Positions 11,804 through 23,397 of a stretch of 64,000 bases of DNA are shown here, one piece after another. Each line of letters starts with the position of its first letter. Within the stretch, counting starts at the first letter, position 1. The stretch is from Sorex araneus (lineage: Eukaryota; Chordata; Mammalia; Eulipotyphla; Soricidae): contig NC_073303.1 of NCBI RefSeq assembly GCF_027595985.1, positions 370,772,386 to 370,836,385 on the forward strand. Reading direction: 5' to 3'. The notes under the pieces are model-generated. The model did not search any database. It was not told the origin of the DNA and worked only from the letters and a program-made list of their open reading frames with translations. Position numbers and translations under genes: made by a program.

Positions 11804-13639
11804 TAGTTTTGAAATTTTAGAAGGTGGTTATTCAAATATTAAAAAAAATTCTTTGGAGTTAAATGATTTGACACTTTTACTAGAACTCTGGAAAAAGTGA
11901 CAGGAAAAGAAAGTCCACAGCTATTGTCATTGATTTTATTAAGAATTATAGAAAAAGAACATTAGCAGAAGTGCTTTCATGTTAGATAAAATTTTCTCCA
12001 ATTTACCAAGTCTACAAAATAATATATTTTATGAGGTAAAAATTCTTTCAACATAATTCCTAGCTCTTTTATTATTTTAGTATAAAAAAGAAATTTAATA
12101 TGTTAGGAGCAAAAGTAGGTTCTCATAATAAGATAAATGTTAATATTTTAATTAATTTATGAGACTGGTATGTGATCAATAATTTATTATAATTATATGT
12201 CTTTTGGTTTCCTGACTCTTCCCTCTCTTTTATCATTTCAGTTAAAAGCTAATTTCACTATAAGGAAAAAATATGATAGTTTCCTATGTCCCCATTGCTA
12301 AATCTCTTCTATTACTCAAAATATAGCTTTTATGATCCAGAGCAATAATTTTTATCTACTAAGGAAATTTAACTATGAATTACTATTGAATTTTTTTCTC
12401 TCTGCTCAATTTCTATAGGCCTAGAAAAGTTGAAAACATCAGGGATCATATTCCTCTGCCTTACTTTTAGAGTTTCTATTTATTATGATTATAATTCAGA
12501 CAGTTATAGTACTATAAGCCCACGACAAATTCATATCAATTAAGTGTTACTTTTTTTTATATTTTATAAATTCCTTTTCACCTTGGCACTCTGATAATAA
12601 TAGTGGATGACATTTAAAATGACCTGTATACATGTTATATGCACATATTTCGTTTGTTTGCTTGTTTCTTTCCCTAAAGTTTCTTGCAGCCATACTCCCA
12701 ATCCTATAATTTTAAGCATTAAACAGTTGAAGCAAAGATAGAGGCAAAACTAAAAGAGTAGAAAAACATATGAAATATTCTGACAATATTTTGACTATTT
12801 TCTGAAACTAACTGAACATCTCTAGGCTGAAAACCTGACTATCCAGGGTCAATGTAGCAGTAGAGTTAGAGTAAACGGGCGTGGGGGGCAGAGGAGGGAA
12901 AGCCCCTCTATAAGCGTGCACTCAGCTGATTCAATGCTATCCAAAATGGAAATAGAGGCCTGGATGAGGGTTAAGTTCAATATGCTTGGGCACATTCTTT
13001 AGAGTTAGTCTTTTAGACCAGAGAAGGAAAAAGAAAATCACAAAAGTGTAGCTTGGTTATTGCTTGCTACCAAGGCCTTTGCTCAGCTATGGGAGAACTG
13101 TGCATTTTCCATTTTTATTTGTTCCCCATTCTCCATATGCTTATTGCTTTCAACTGTGACACACACTTGCACACACAGACACACACACAGACACATATCT
13201 ACACACACAGTCTTTCGCTTTTATTGTTTAGGCATAAAGGCGCGAATTTTATTTTATTCACTCAACTTTACGTTTACCTTTTCTACTTGTTTATTCACTA
13301 TGAGTACTGTAATCTTGGAGAAAGATAAGTTCAATATTTTATTTTAAATGTTTCACTTTAAATTTCAAATGTTCCGTTTCAGATATTGGATTTAGAGTAT
13401 AAAGGGTCTCAAGCAGATGAAATTGTGCCTGATGCGTGAGAGGGCTGCTTCTAAATAGAATAACAAGGCTAATATTGGTGAGAATCTATTCTGGATGGCC
13501 AGATGATAAAAAAAAAAAAATTATGGTTTATTTTTTTCCACAATTTTTATGGTTTTCACTGAATTTTTGATTCTCTATTATTTAATAGGTTTGTACCCTA
13601 GAACTGACCAGATTTCAGTTTAGTTTCTCTTCTTCTTTT
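11804..13639. other. AT-rich non-genic stretch
   Basis: Very AT-rich up to about 12620, then mixed. Apart from an imperfect CA repeat at 13157-13210, nothing was recognised. Confidence 0.4.
13157..13210. repeat. Imperfect (CA)n/(CACAGA)n tract
   Basis: CACA runs interrupted by CAGACA and CATATCTA. Confidence 0.85.
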
Positions 13640-13780
13640 GAGGGGAGGGGCACTCAATGGAGCTTGAGAGTGATTCTAGACTTCGTGCTCAGGGTTTGCT
13701 CCCAGAGGAGCCTGGGATAGATCCAAGATCGATCCCATGACAGGCGCTGGTGCTACCCCTGCACTATGGCTCTGCCCCAC
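13640..13780 (-). mobile_element. Very divergent SINE A-like remnant
   Basis: Order of weak matches in antisense: CACTCAATGG, TCGTGCTCAGGG, GATCGATCCCATGACAGGCG, CACTATGGCTCTGCCCC. The last resembles the reversed tRNA-like head. No duplication was found. Confidence 0.45.
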
Positions 13781-14030
13781 CCCTCCGGACTTCATTCATC
13801 CCTTCTCTGGGGTAGAATCTTGACCACACCCAACTTCTGACCCTTTAGGCCCAGCCACCCTCTGATATTTTACCTATGCTTCCCCTGCACCTGGATTCAA
13901 CATTTTCTTGCATGGCGCTTTCACCAATTACTGCAAGGGTTTAATTGACCAAAGAGAGAAGCGTAAACAAAAGCAACGGTTCTACTCACAACGGTTCACT
14001 CACAAAGTGTGGGAATAAGAAACACAGAGT

Positions 14031-14221
14031 GGGGCCGGAGCGATAGTGCAGCGGGTAAGGCATTTGCCTTGCTCTCGGCCAACCCGGGTTCCATCCCCGG
14101 CGTCCCGTATGGTCCCCCAAGCATCACCAGGAGTAATTCCTGAGTGCAAAGCCAAAGCCAGGAGTAACCCCTGAGCATCTGGGTCAAGGGGTCGGGGCTC
14201 GGGGGAGGACCCAAAAAGCAA

Positions 14222-14252
<31 letters not shown>

Positions 14253-14267
14253 CAACCCAAAGAAAAT
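14031..14267 (+). mobile_element. SINE A with (AAAAC)n tail
   Basis: The head begins GGGGCCGGAGCGATAGTGC. The body carries an 8-nt-scale duplication (AAAGCCAAAGCCAGG) and an extra GGTCAAGGGGTCGGGGCTCG before GACCCAAAAAGC. The tail is (AAAAC)n. Target-site duplication is GAAACACAGAGT at 14019-14030 and GAAACGCAGAGT at 14268-14279. The B-box position reads GGTTCCATCCC, so the internal promoter is altered. Confidence 0.93.
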
Positions 14268-14279
14268 GAAACGCAGAGT

Positions 14280-14709
14280 TTTGTGGGAAGTTTCGTGGAG
14301 TTACTGGAGACTCAAGTCCTCAGTCTCGGCAGGATGATTCAGCTCCCCATGCAGCTCGCTGCGTCCTTGAGCGAGTCTGCTTGAACTCGGTGCATGTCAC
14401 GTCAGCTTTCCAGGAAGGCAAGAAACAGTTAAAAGGCAAAGGGACCCCTGCCAGCGACGTCACATGCCCTGAGAAACTTTCCTGGTGCGGGACCAGACAT
14501 TCACAGACAATCTGTTCAGAAGGATGGGGTTCCCATTCGGTTATGTTTTTTAATTTTATTTAATTTTATTTTTTTTTATTAAACACAAAGTAACCTCTAA
14601 CACAGTATTTGGGAGGGCATTTTTCATCACTGTTCAAGAAGCTGGGGGTTGGTGGGGAGGTACTCTGCTGATGCTTAGTCCCCTGGGTTGGGTGGTTGGT
14701 TCAATGGTT
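14280..14709. other. Unique non-genic stretch
   Basis: Nothing recognised except a T/A-rich patch at 14547-14585. Confidence 0.4.
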
Positions 14710-14868
14710 GGAATTGGCAATACGGGTCAAGGAGTACGAGAGCTCAGTGGTCTCCAACATTATACCCCGCGATGCTATAGGACCATGTAGTGCTAGGAAT
14801 TGATCTTTGATTTCTGTGCATGTTCAACATGTGGTGTGGACCATTGAGATATCACCCCAGTCTTCATA
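14710..14868 (-). mobile_element. Very divergent SINE-like remnant
   Basis: The end TTGATTTCTGTGCATGTTCA followed by CCATTGAGATATCACCCCAG has the layout of a reversed SINE A head. The rest is weak. Confidence 0.4.
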
Positions 14869-16461
14869 TTCTGTTTTAACATAAAAAATGATGAATTATG
14901 GCACAGAGAATGAAGATCAGTTAAGGATAGAAAATTGCTACTCAAGCATTCTTACTCACAGAGGAGGAAGAGCCATGGTGCCTATGTGATGATATTCATC
15001 TTTATGTGCTTCTTAGAAGATGGATAAACTGCCTGCATTGTTTAAGTTTTATTTTGAGATCAATGTTAGTCCTCACGAAAGCACATTTTCAGAGTAAAGT
15101 CCTTTTCAAAATTGTTGCATTTCTTCAACAGTTTTCATGGTGCAGCTGCTTATTTTCCCTTCTCACGTTTAGAAGACTCTCTGGATTCCACTTCATTTCA
15201 TTTTGATGACTTGCAAACTCTTCCACATGGGAATGACTCAGGTTCAGAGCAGACTGGGGGGTTATTTCTAGAGTTCTCCAGCTGGGGGGACACCCCTGCT
15301 GAAATCTTTCCTCCCAAAGGCGTGTGTCCAGTGGCTTCGGAGAGTTTATCTGGAGCCATTCTTTCCCTCCTAAGGCCGAAATAAGATTTTCCTATTTTTC
15401 GTATTCAAGGGTGAGAGAGATGGAGAGAGGAAGAGTTCCCTATTGGTCTGGAGAAATTCTGTCTTCAAGTGAGAGGCTATCAATGAAGAGACGCGTGTTA
15501 TGCCAACTCTGTTCATTGCTTGCTGTGGTCCCAGGATGTCCATGAAGATGCTGGTCTCATTCTGACTTGTTTGGACAAGCCTGACCTGAAGTCTGCTGGG
15601 ATGCAGATAGTCACTCAAGACCAGGTCACTAGATGCCACTAATGCTTATCAGCCTCATGCTTATAACCAGTGGAGATTTTCTCTCCTTCCAGTAGAAGTC
15701 TGTCTCTATCAGTCATTCCTGCCTCCTCTGACTAGAGTTATAAGGTCACTTTTCTCATATTTTTCTCCCAGGAAAAATATTCTGCTACTTAAAATCTAAT
15801 AATGTCCTCATTCTTTTCCAGTGGCTTTTCCTCTCTTTCCAAATGCTTGATTTGCCTTGAATAATCCCTCCCAGAACTGCTAACTTCCACATCACATCTC
15901 CAGAGTTTGTTGGTTCTATCTTCTCTCCAACCTCAGTGGGTTCAAAAAGAACAACTCATGGTCAATGTGTTTCAAAGGACACAGTGTCAGAAAACACCAA
16001 ATACATTCAGTGGGATGTACCTGGGGCCTCCTTCCTAAGGATAAGGCACATACCTTTGCCCTATAATTAAGACTCTGAGTCATTTAAGAAACCCAACCCA
16101 GAGCTTTGTTCTGTCTTGGAGCAAGGATTAGGGCATAACTATGGTGTGAACATTGTGTCACAGAACTTCTGGGTGAGTTCCAGGGACTTCTGGGCTAGAG
16201 GGGGAGCTGAGCAGTTTAAAAGTATCAATATTCCAGTGTCCTTGGGATGAGTGGTGAGTTCTTGGTCAGACAGAGACATCTGGGTAGGGGGGAGACACTA
16301 AGGGAAATGCTGGTATGAAATTGACTTGTGTTGCATCTCTAGAATCTTCTAGACTGCAATGTAGGGAGGCTATGCCCAGCTAGTGCCTGTTCTTGGCAGC
16401 CAGACTAAATGTTCATAATTTTCAGGACATCAGGGAAAGACACTGATGAGTTTCTTGCCTT
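14869..16461. other. Unique non-genic stretch
   Basis: About 1.6 kb without a recognisable SINE or LINE. Short frames (66-90 aa) between 15006 and 15640 on both strands have no recognisable domain. 15640-16150 reads like an old, unassigned repeat or unique DNA. Confidence 0.4.
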
Positions 16462-16477
16462 AGAAATGGACAATTTT

Positions 16478-16663
16478 GGGACTGGAGTGATAGCACAGTG
16501 GGGAGGGCATTTGCCTTGCACGTGGCCGACCCAGGTTTGATTCCCAGCATCCCATATGATCCCCTGAGCACGGCCAGGAGTGGTTCCTGAGTGCAGAGCC
16601 AGGAGTAACCCCTGTGCATTGCCAGGTGTGACCCAAAAAGCAAAACAAAAAAAAAAGATAAAA
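16478..16663 (+). mobile_element. SINE A, first of a tandem pair
   Basis: Complete head and body (GATAGCACAGTGGGGAGGGC to GTGTGACCCAAAAAGC) with an A-rich tail. AGAAATGGACAATTTT precedes it at 16462-16477 and AGAAATGGACAAGTTTT follows at 16664-16680. Confidence 0.93.
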
Positions 16664-16680
16664 AGAAATGGACAAGTTTT

Positions 16681-16877
16681 GGGGCCAGAGAAATAGTGCA
16701 GCCAATATAGCTCTTGTGCTGCATGCAGCCATACGCAGCCACCCAGGGTTCTATTCCCAACATCTCGTGTGCCCTTAGTCCGCTCGTAGTGATTCCTGAG
16801 TAAAGAGCCAGGACAATCCCTGACCATCTCCAGGTGTAGCCCCCCAAACAAACAAACAAACAAACAAGCAAACAAAC
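16681..16877 (+). mobile_element. SINE A-related, divergent, second of a tandem pair
   Basis: The head starts GGGGCCAGAGAAATAGTGCA and the B-box position reads GGTTCTATTCC. The body is diverged and the tail is (CAAA)n. The same target sequence flanks it again (16664-16680 and AGAAATGCACAGTTTT at 16878-16893). Confidence 0.88.
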
Positions 16878-17059
16878 AGAAATGCACAGTTTTAAAGTAA
16901 CTTCTGCTTGGATCTAGACTTAGCAAGTCTTAAAAGCCAATTTGAAAAGGGTTGAATTTTACCAAGTATCTTAACCGTATCACAGAAAAAACTGTGAGGA
17001 AACTTTTAGATATATAAAGAGTTTATTCCTTTTCTCTAGGCTGCCTCAGATGAAAAACA

Positions 17060-18060
17060 TTTATGAACTCTAGCATTCAATTGTAAGTGATCAGAAATAT
17101 AAAAAGGCAAAAAAAGTATCCATAATGACAACAAAACCACTGATAAAAATTGACTTAGAAATGACCCATAATAGAACTAGTAAGAAAAAAACACATTTAA
17201 ACAGCAATTCTGAATGTATTCCATATGTTTAAGAAGCTAGAGGAAAGACTGAGTGTTAATAAAAGTTGTATCCCAGTTTTCAAAGATCCAAATAGTTTCT
17301 AGAGATGAAAACTGTGATGTCAAAGCTGAAAACACACTGATGGTGTTAACAAGGGCTGTCAGAATATCAGAAAAATGAATAAGTGAATTTTAAAAGACAG
17401 CATGACATTATCCCCAAATGAAGAAAATGAGAAAATAGACTGGGGTAAACACTGAATATGATTAAGTATCAATAAATGAGACAATTTGAGGGGCCAAATA
17501 TACATCAGTGCATTTTCAAAAATAAGAAGGAGAAGAAAATGTTTCAGTGGGACAGAATGATGGTACGGTGGAATAAGACACTTGCTTCCATGTGACTGCC
17601 ATGGGTTGATGCCTCAGAATCACATATGGTTCGCTGGTGACTGCCAGTGTTTTCCCCGAGCACGTTGGCTACCACTCTCAACAAAACATTTCTCTAAGCA
17701 ATGTCCAAAAATTTTCCAGAAATGATAAAACTGTAAGTCTACAATCACTATATGAGTGAAGTGCAAATACAAAAGTTCCTAAGTTTGTAATGGCACATCA
17801 CAGTGATTCTCTAATAAAAAATTAAAACAAAACTATAAGTCTACAAATATGTACCTATTAAAATCAGATGCATAAAACCAATGAGAAAAAGAAAACCTTA
17901 AAAGCAGCTAGAGGGCAAAAAAGATCAACATTTAACTGTGAGGAAGGAAAGCTAAGATAACAGGTTTCTCCCTGAGTATAATGCTAATAAAGAGGGATCG
18001 CATCCATGAAAAAACAAATGCCCTAAATCTAAAAATGGAAGAACATTAACCATTCACTGT
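17060..18060 (+). mobile_element. Old L1M ORF1-region remnant
   Basis: Matches in order to mammalian L1M/HAL1 ORF1 DNA as recalled: TAGTTTCTAGAGATGAAAAC near 17297, AAACACACTGATGG near 17331, and AAAACCTTAAAAGCAGCTAG near 17890 followed by the equivalent of GACACATTACGTACAG and a shared TATAATGC. No open frame survives. It probably belongs to the same insertion as 20500-21610, separated by a younger L1. Confidence 0.65.
17548..17685 (+). mobile_element. Divergent SINE A nested in L1M
   Basis: TGGGACAGAATGATGGTACG, CCATGGGTTGATGCCTCAG and ACATATGGTTCGCTGG follow the head and mid-body order of SINE A. Strongly decayed. Confidence 0.55.
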
Positions 18061-18400
18061 GAGTTTTTTTAAAAAATTAATTCTTATTGTAATTTAGGCA
18101 CCATAGTTATAACAGTCTTCAACCAAACTTCTTCTTATGGTTTTGATGTGCAAAGGTGCTGTACTTTCACAGTTGCCCAGTGCTTGCACCCTGCTGTTAT
18201 TTCACTTCTAGCTCACCTCTTGCCTCTGAGTTTTTAAAGGAAGTCCATTGAGCAAACAAGAAATGATGCAAGGTAGAAACTGGTTGGAATCAACGCAAAT
18301 ACAACCTGCAACCTAGCAAAAGGGTAAGACTATATACATTTTTTTCTTGCAACTATATACATTTTTTGGTGTTATTTATCAAAAGTAAAAATAAACCGTC
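18061..18400. other. Unassigned segment between two LINEs
   Basis: 18065-18240 begins T-rich and resembles the antisense L1 3'UTR layout (TTTAGGCACCATAGTTATAA). It may be an inverted 5' piece of the young L1 or a separate old fragment. 18331-18370 has a short direct repeat CTATATACATTTTTT. Origin not resolved. Confidence 0.3.
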
Positions 18401-19359
18401 TGCTTCCAAGAGCAAATAGACCAGCAGAAGAACAGTGAAGCCATCCAGTGGGAGTGTCTTAGACCATTACCTAAAACAATGGAACAGGGTGGAATCTTCG
18501 GAGAGTTGGCCCTAAAATATACGATCACCTAATCTTTTATAAAGAAATATGAAGTGGAGCAAGAAAAGCCTCTTCAACAAGTGGTGCTGGGATAACTGGA
18601 CAGCTTCATGCAAAAAAAGAAAAAAGAACTCAGACCTCTTTCCAATGCCACACATGAGACAGATCAAAATGTATTAAAGACCTCAATATCAGATCTGAAT
18701 CCATAAGGTACATGGAAGAAAATGTGGGGAAAAGCCCTCCATGATATTGAAGCTAAAGGTATTTTCAAAGATGAAATATCACCGACCAGGCAAGTGGAAG
18801 CAACGATACACAAACGGAACTATATTAAACTAAAAAGCTTCTCAACCTCAAAATAAATAGTGACCAAGATACAAAGACAACGTGTAGATTGGGAAAAATT
18901 AGTTTTCCAATATCCTTTTGATGAGGGGTTAATATCCAAGATATGTACGGCACTGGTAGAACATCCAAACCTATCAAAAATGGGGAGAACAAATGAACAG
19001 AAACTTCTTCAAAGAAGAAATAAAAATGGCCAAAAGACACGTGACAAGATGCTCTGCATCGTTAATCATTAGGGAGATACAAATCAAAATGACAGTGAGC
19101 TATCATCTCACACCATCGAGACTGGCACATATCAACAAGAACAAGAACAACCATTGCTGGCATGGATGCAGGGAGAATGGGACTCTTTCTTTATTGTTGA
19201 TGGGAATGCTGACTGGTCCAGTCTTTTTTGAGAACAATATGGGCATTCCTCAAAAAGCTAGAAATTTAGATACTATATGATCCAGCAGTACCACTTTTCA
19301 GAATATATCTGGGGGACCAAAACTACACAGGAAAAAATGCCATCTACACTTCTATGTTT

Positions 19360-19582
19360 GGGCTGAAGCGATAGCACAGTGGGTAGGGCATTTGCCTTGC
19401 ACATCCCTCTCAGAGAGCCCGGCAAGCTACCAAGAGTATCTCGAATGCACAGCAGAGCCTGGCAAGCTACCTGTGGTGTATTTAATATGCCAAAACCAGT
19501 AGCAACAAGTCTCACAACGGAGATGTTACTGGTGCCTGCTTGAGCAAATTGATGAGCAACAGGATGACAGTGATACAGTGAT
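19360..19582 (+). mobile_element. SINE B nested in L1, B box deleted
   Basis: Perfect 14-bp duplication ACACTTCTATGTTT at 19346-19359 and 19583-19596 within L1 sequence. The head runs to GCCTTGCACA and then jumps to TCCCTCTCAGAGAGCCC, so the B-box segment is missing. It ends GATGACAGTGATACAGTGAT with no A-tail. Confidence 0.95.
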
Positions 19583-19790
19583 ACACTTCTATGTTTATTG
19601 CAGCACAACGCTACTCAAGAAAGTCAGATCTGGAAACAAACCAAATGCCCAAAAACAGATGGCTGCTTGAAGAACCTGTGGGCATCTACAAAATGGAATA
19701 CTATGCATCTGTTAGGAAAAATGAAGTCATGAAATTCACTTCTAAATGCATGGACATGGAGGGTATCGTGTTGAGTGAAATGAGTCAGAA

Positions 19791-19791
<1 letters not shown>

Positions 19792-19850
<59 letters not shown>
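19792..19850. repeat. (GA)n microsatellite in L1
   Basis: Almost pure GA directly after the L1 motif GAGTGAAATGAGTCAGAAGC. Confidence 0.95.
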
Positions 19851-19851
<1 letters not shown>

Positions 19852-20142
19852 TTTAGAATGAGTCCATTCAATTTGTGGAATGTAATAAAAATTACTAGAA
19901 GACTAATACCCCAAAACACTAGAAACAAGAGCCAAATTGCAAACAAGAGGATTGGTTTGCAATTTGAGGCCTGATTTAAGTGTTTCAGGAGAAGACAGTT
20001 GGGATAAGGAAGGGACCACCATGACAAAGATCACTGGAAATGATAACTCTGGATAAGAAATGTGTGCTTAAAGTAGATAAAAGTGAAAACATAATATCCT
20101 CTCAATATGTGTATTGCAAACAGTAATTATTGCCAAAAGGGG

Positions 20143-20145
20143 ACA

Positions 20146-20225
<80 letters not shown>

Positions 20226-20276
20226 CAGGGGAGAGAGAGAGGGAGAGGGAGACAGGGGAGAGAGAAAGAGGGAGAG

Positions 20277-20325
<49 letters not shown>
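20143..20325. repeat. (GA)n microsatellite in L1 3'UTR
   Basis: About 180 bp of GA with GGGAGA and GACAGG interruptions, starting in the L1 purine tract after TTGCCAAAAGGGGA. Leu-Ser and Arg-Glu frames of up to 182 aa over it are artefacts. Confidence 0.95.
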
Positions 20326-20326
<1 letters not shown>

Positions 20327-20499
20327 TGCCAAAAGTGCCTGCCATAAAGATAGGCTGAGGTGGGGTGGGAAAGCAGGAGGGAAGTGGGGAACATTAGTTG
20401 TGGAAAACGTACACTGGTGTATGACTGCAACCCAATCAAGAACAGCCTTATAACTGCATCTCTCAGTGATTCAATAAAAAAATAAATAAGTAGAATTTT

Positions 20500-21610
20500 A
20501 AAAGTAAAGCAATAAAAGTAAGATAAAGAAGTTTTCTTAACCTTAAAAAAGCAAATCAAAAATATAAAAAAGACATAGTGAGAAGGGAATAGAGACCAAA
20601 GGAGAGGGCAAAGCAAATAGTAAAGTGTAGCAGATTTCCATTAAATTTCATAATTACATTGAATGCAAATGGTTTAGAGAGCCTAAGTCTTTGAATTTGT
20701 CAGATTGCAGAAATGAAATGAGGCCTGTCTATGTCAGCTATCAGGAAACCCCGTTTAACCAGAAAGACACAAACAGTTGGAAGGAAATGGATGCAAAAAA
20801 GAAATAATGAATGCAACATTTAAACAAAAGAAAGCTGTAGTGGTTATTTTCGTAGTCAACCAAGTAGATTTCTGAGTAATATATATTACAGGGGAACAAC
20901 AGAATAATTTTAGTTTTGTTGTGAACAATTATTTAAAAGAAAAATAACGCGTAACACATTCATAGGTAGCAACAGCTTTAAAAATGTCATGCACAACTGC
21001 CAACTGCCACCAGAAATGACACATCACAATTAGAGCAGAACATTTAATCTTCCCTCTGTCACAAAACTATAAAATATAACTTAATTAAGCACACAAAAGA
21101 AACCTAGATAAAACTGCCTATCAGCCTACTGAAATCAATACTTACATAGTATTATATTGCCATTAGAGAATACATATTCTTTTTAAATGCATATTGGCCA
21201 TTTGCCATTAATCTGTGGTATAGTCTCAAATAATTTAAGATAATTCAATTCATACAAAACATGTTGTTTGATCACAATGCCATTCAATTAGATATCAATA
21301 ATAAAAATATTTTGGAATCTATCCAAATACTTTAAGAACTAAATATTATAAATAATTCATGAGAAATCCATAGATAATAGAATTTTGAAATAAATGAAAT
21401 GAAAATCTAATGTTCAAAAACTCAATGAATGCAATGAAACGGTATTTAGACTGTATACAATATAAGTGGGAAGAAAGGAAATGATAAAGATTGAAGAAAA
21501 ACTATAGAAAAACGATAGAGAAAAATCAATAAAATAAACTGCTTTTGAAAAGGTCAATATAATAAATCCCTACTTACAGTGATTAGGAACAATGGAATAA
21601 GCCATTGCTG
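20500..21610 (+). mobile_element. Old L1M, start of ORF2 region
   Basis: AATTACATTGAATGCAAATG near 20651, AGGCCTGTCTATGTCAGC near 20721, AAAAGAAAGCTGTAGTGG near 20825, ATCACAATGCCATTCAATTAG near 21272 (in part) and TTGAAAAGGTCAATATAATA near 21545 follow L1 ORF2 endonuclease-to-RT order. All frames are destroyed. Confidence 0.7.
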
Positions 21611-23048
21611 TGGTATGAATGAGCTCAAAATAATCATAGCCTGCGAAAGAAACTCGACCTCAAATACTTCAAATTGTAGTGATTCCATTAAAAAATTTGA
21701 TCATGTGAAAAATAGACCATTTCAGAAAGAAGGGATTGAAGACTGTGAATCAGTGAGAAGGGCAGGAAGCAAGACAAGGGGTAAGGAGTAAACTCTGGGT
21801 TGATGAGCATTACAGTTATCTATGTTGTGGTAAATTTATTTATGAGTTCAGTTCTTCCACATTAGTTATAATGCCCATTACACCTTCTCTAACGTGTTAT
21901 TAGGAAGTGCATGGATTTAATAAATGTGGATCCAGAAATACTTTCCAAAGTACGGGAGAATATATAGGGTAACAACTGGATCTCCTAAAACCGAGGACTG
22001 GCTTATCTAGCTGCTGTAGCCAAAGATGCTTTTAATCCTCTTCTAGAATCTTCCATACCAGAGGGGACCTCAGTAGAAGCACTGAAGACCTGGCTTGTAC
22101 AAGGATTTCCTCAAAACAGTTCGGCTTTTATGTTCACGTGTCACCTGAAAACTCCTTTGTACCAAACTGCAAAATCTTATGAATTACATTTGAGTTCTTC
22201 TTTGATTTCATAGAAAGTGTTCTATCATTTCCTCTTCTAGATAAAGAGTGCTTATCTAGATAAAATTTTAGAGTGTTTGTGTGTGTGTGTGTGTGTGTGT
22301 TTGCGTGCGTGCGTTAATGCACATGTGAGTGTTTACTGTTAGTCTTCACTGTTTCATTCTCCTTATTTTCAGCCTTTAATCACTCTGGTTATTCTCCTGC
22401 TAAAGGTCCCTCCTTCCTTCCTTCCCGAAACATCCCTGTGGAGTCTGCTATTTATCTAACATTGCTTATAGCTTGCTCTCTTTATTGCTAGGTCCTCAAT
22501 AAGTTTGCCTCAGAAATAATATTTGCCAACATCAGTTTTTCATTCCCAGTATGTGTACTTGTCTGTATTTTTTCACATCAGTCTTCTCTTCTGAATCTAT
22601 GCCAATAAATTTCCCCCTTTTTGTTATTGTTGTACAGTCTGTCAATAAATATCATTTCTGTGCTAAAAAACAAACTTTTAATCTTATACATGTTTCCTGC
22701 AAGCACACTTGTGAAACAGAGAAAACTAAACAATAACAGGTGCTTCTCCTTTTGTCAAATAAACTATTTTCCTGGCAGAGGACTAAATTCATACCCCTCT
22801 GTCAGAGTCATTTCATATTTAAGTTATCAGTAACATTTCTCCAAGATTTCTGTAACTTATTTATCATTTTATAAAATAACTTATACATTGGACCTCTCAA
22901 ATGTTTTATTTAATTTACATACCCTCCCCCTCCACACACAGAGTCTTGAGTTTATTGTTATAAGGTTAGGTGGCGATTTAGAACTTATTTCCATTTTTTT
23001 CTGAAATAAATAATAAATATACCTGCTCTTTCAGTTTCAATCACTTTG
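21611..23048. other. Unique non-genic stretch
   Basis: No SINE or LINE was recognised apart from a GT microsatellite. Small frames at 21579-21791 and 22551-22833 show no recognisable domain. Confidence 0.4.
22273..22313. repeat. (GT)n/(GCGT)n microsatellite
   Basis: GT repeat with GCGTGCGT at the right end. Confidence 0.9.
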
Positions 23049-23382
23049 TACTGGTCAGGGTTCATCAGAGAAATAAACATGAAAAAGGTGTTTTAGGTAA
23101 TGGCTCATGTGAATGTGGAGCCTGACTGGTCCTACTGTTTGCTTGCTCTCTCCGAGCTGGCAGCCAAGAACACCACTGGTCGAGTTCAAAGACCTTAGAA
23201 CAAATAACGGATGTCAGTCTGTGACAAAAGAACAGAGGACCCAGGAGAGGCAAGGGCAGGCCATAGATGTTCCAGCTCAGAAGTTCAGCAGAAAGTGAGT
23301 GAGTCCAACTATCTTCGATCTCTAGGTGTCTCCCTACACAGGAGAGATCAGCCAATTCTCTTCAGCTCATCGAGGCAAATAC
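23049..23382 (+). mobile_element. Ancient LTR-like or MER-type repeat, first part
   Basis: Starts TGTACTGGTCAGGGTTCATC, close to the start of a common old mammalian repeat (TGGTCAGGGTTCTCCAGAGA) that I recall but cannot assign firmly. The order GAGGACCCAGGAGAGGC and GATGTTCCAGCTCAG also fits. No coding capacity. Split by the L1 at 23398-23717. Confidence 0.4.
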
Positions 23383-23397
23383 GAGTCTCTTCTGTTT

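Larger units (their letters stand above)
18401..20490 (+). mobile_element. 5'-truncated L1: ORF2 C-terminal part and 3'UTR
   Basis: From about 18470 the order is that of the last third of L1 ORF2 (TCTTCAACAAGTGGTGCTGG, AATGTGGGGAAAAGCCCTCC, GGGGTTAATATCCAAGATAT, AATGGAATACTATGCATCTG), then a 3'UTR ending GTGATTCAATAAAAA. Frames are broken (70-95 aa pieces at 18860-19280). It is interrupted by a SINE B at 19360-19582 and has two (GA)n tracts. The 5' edge is uncertain. No functional reverse transcriptase is possible. Confidence 0.88.

Noticed and set aside
16405..16926. 173-aa minus-strand frame, the longest not dominated by a microsatellite
   Set aside because: It lies across two SINEs read in antisense. 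The same peptide pattern (HTQRCSGVTPGSALRNYSW type) recurs over nearly every minus-strand SINE A.
20068..20616. 182-aa minus-strand frame
   Set aside because: Produced by the (GA)n tract of an L1 3'UTR.
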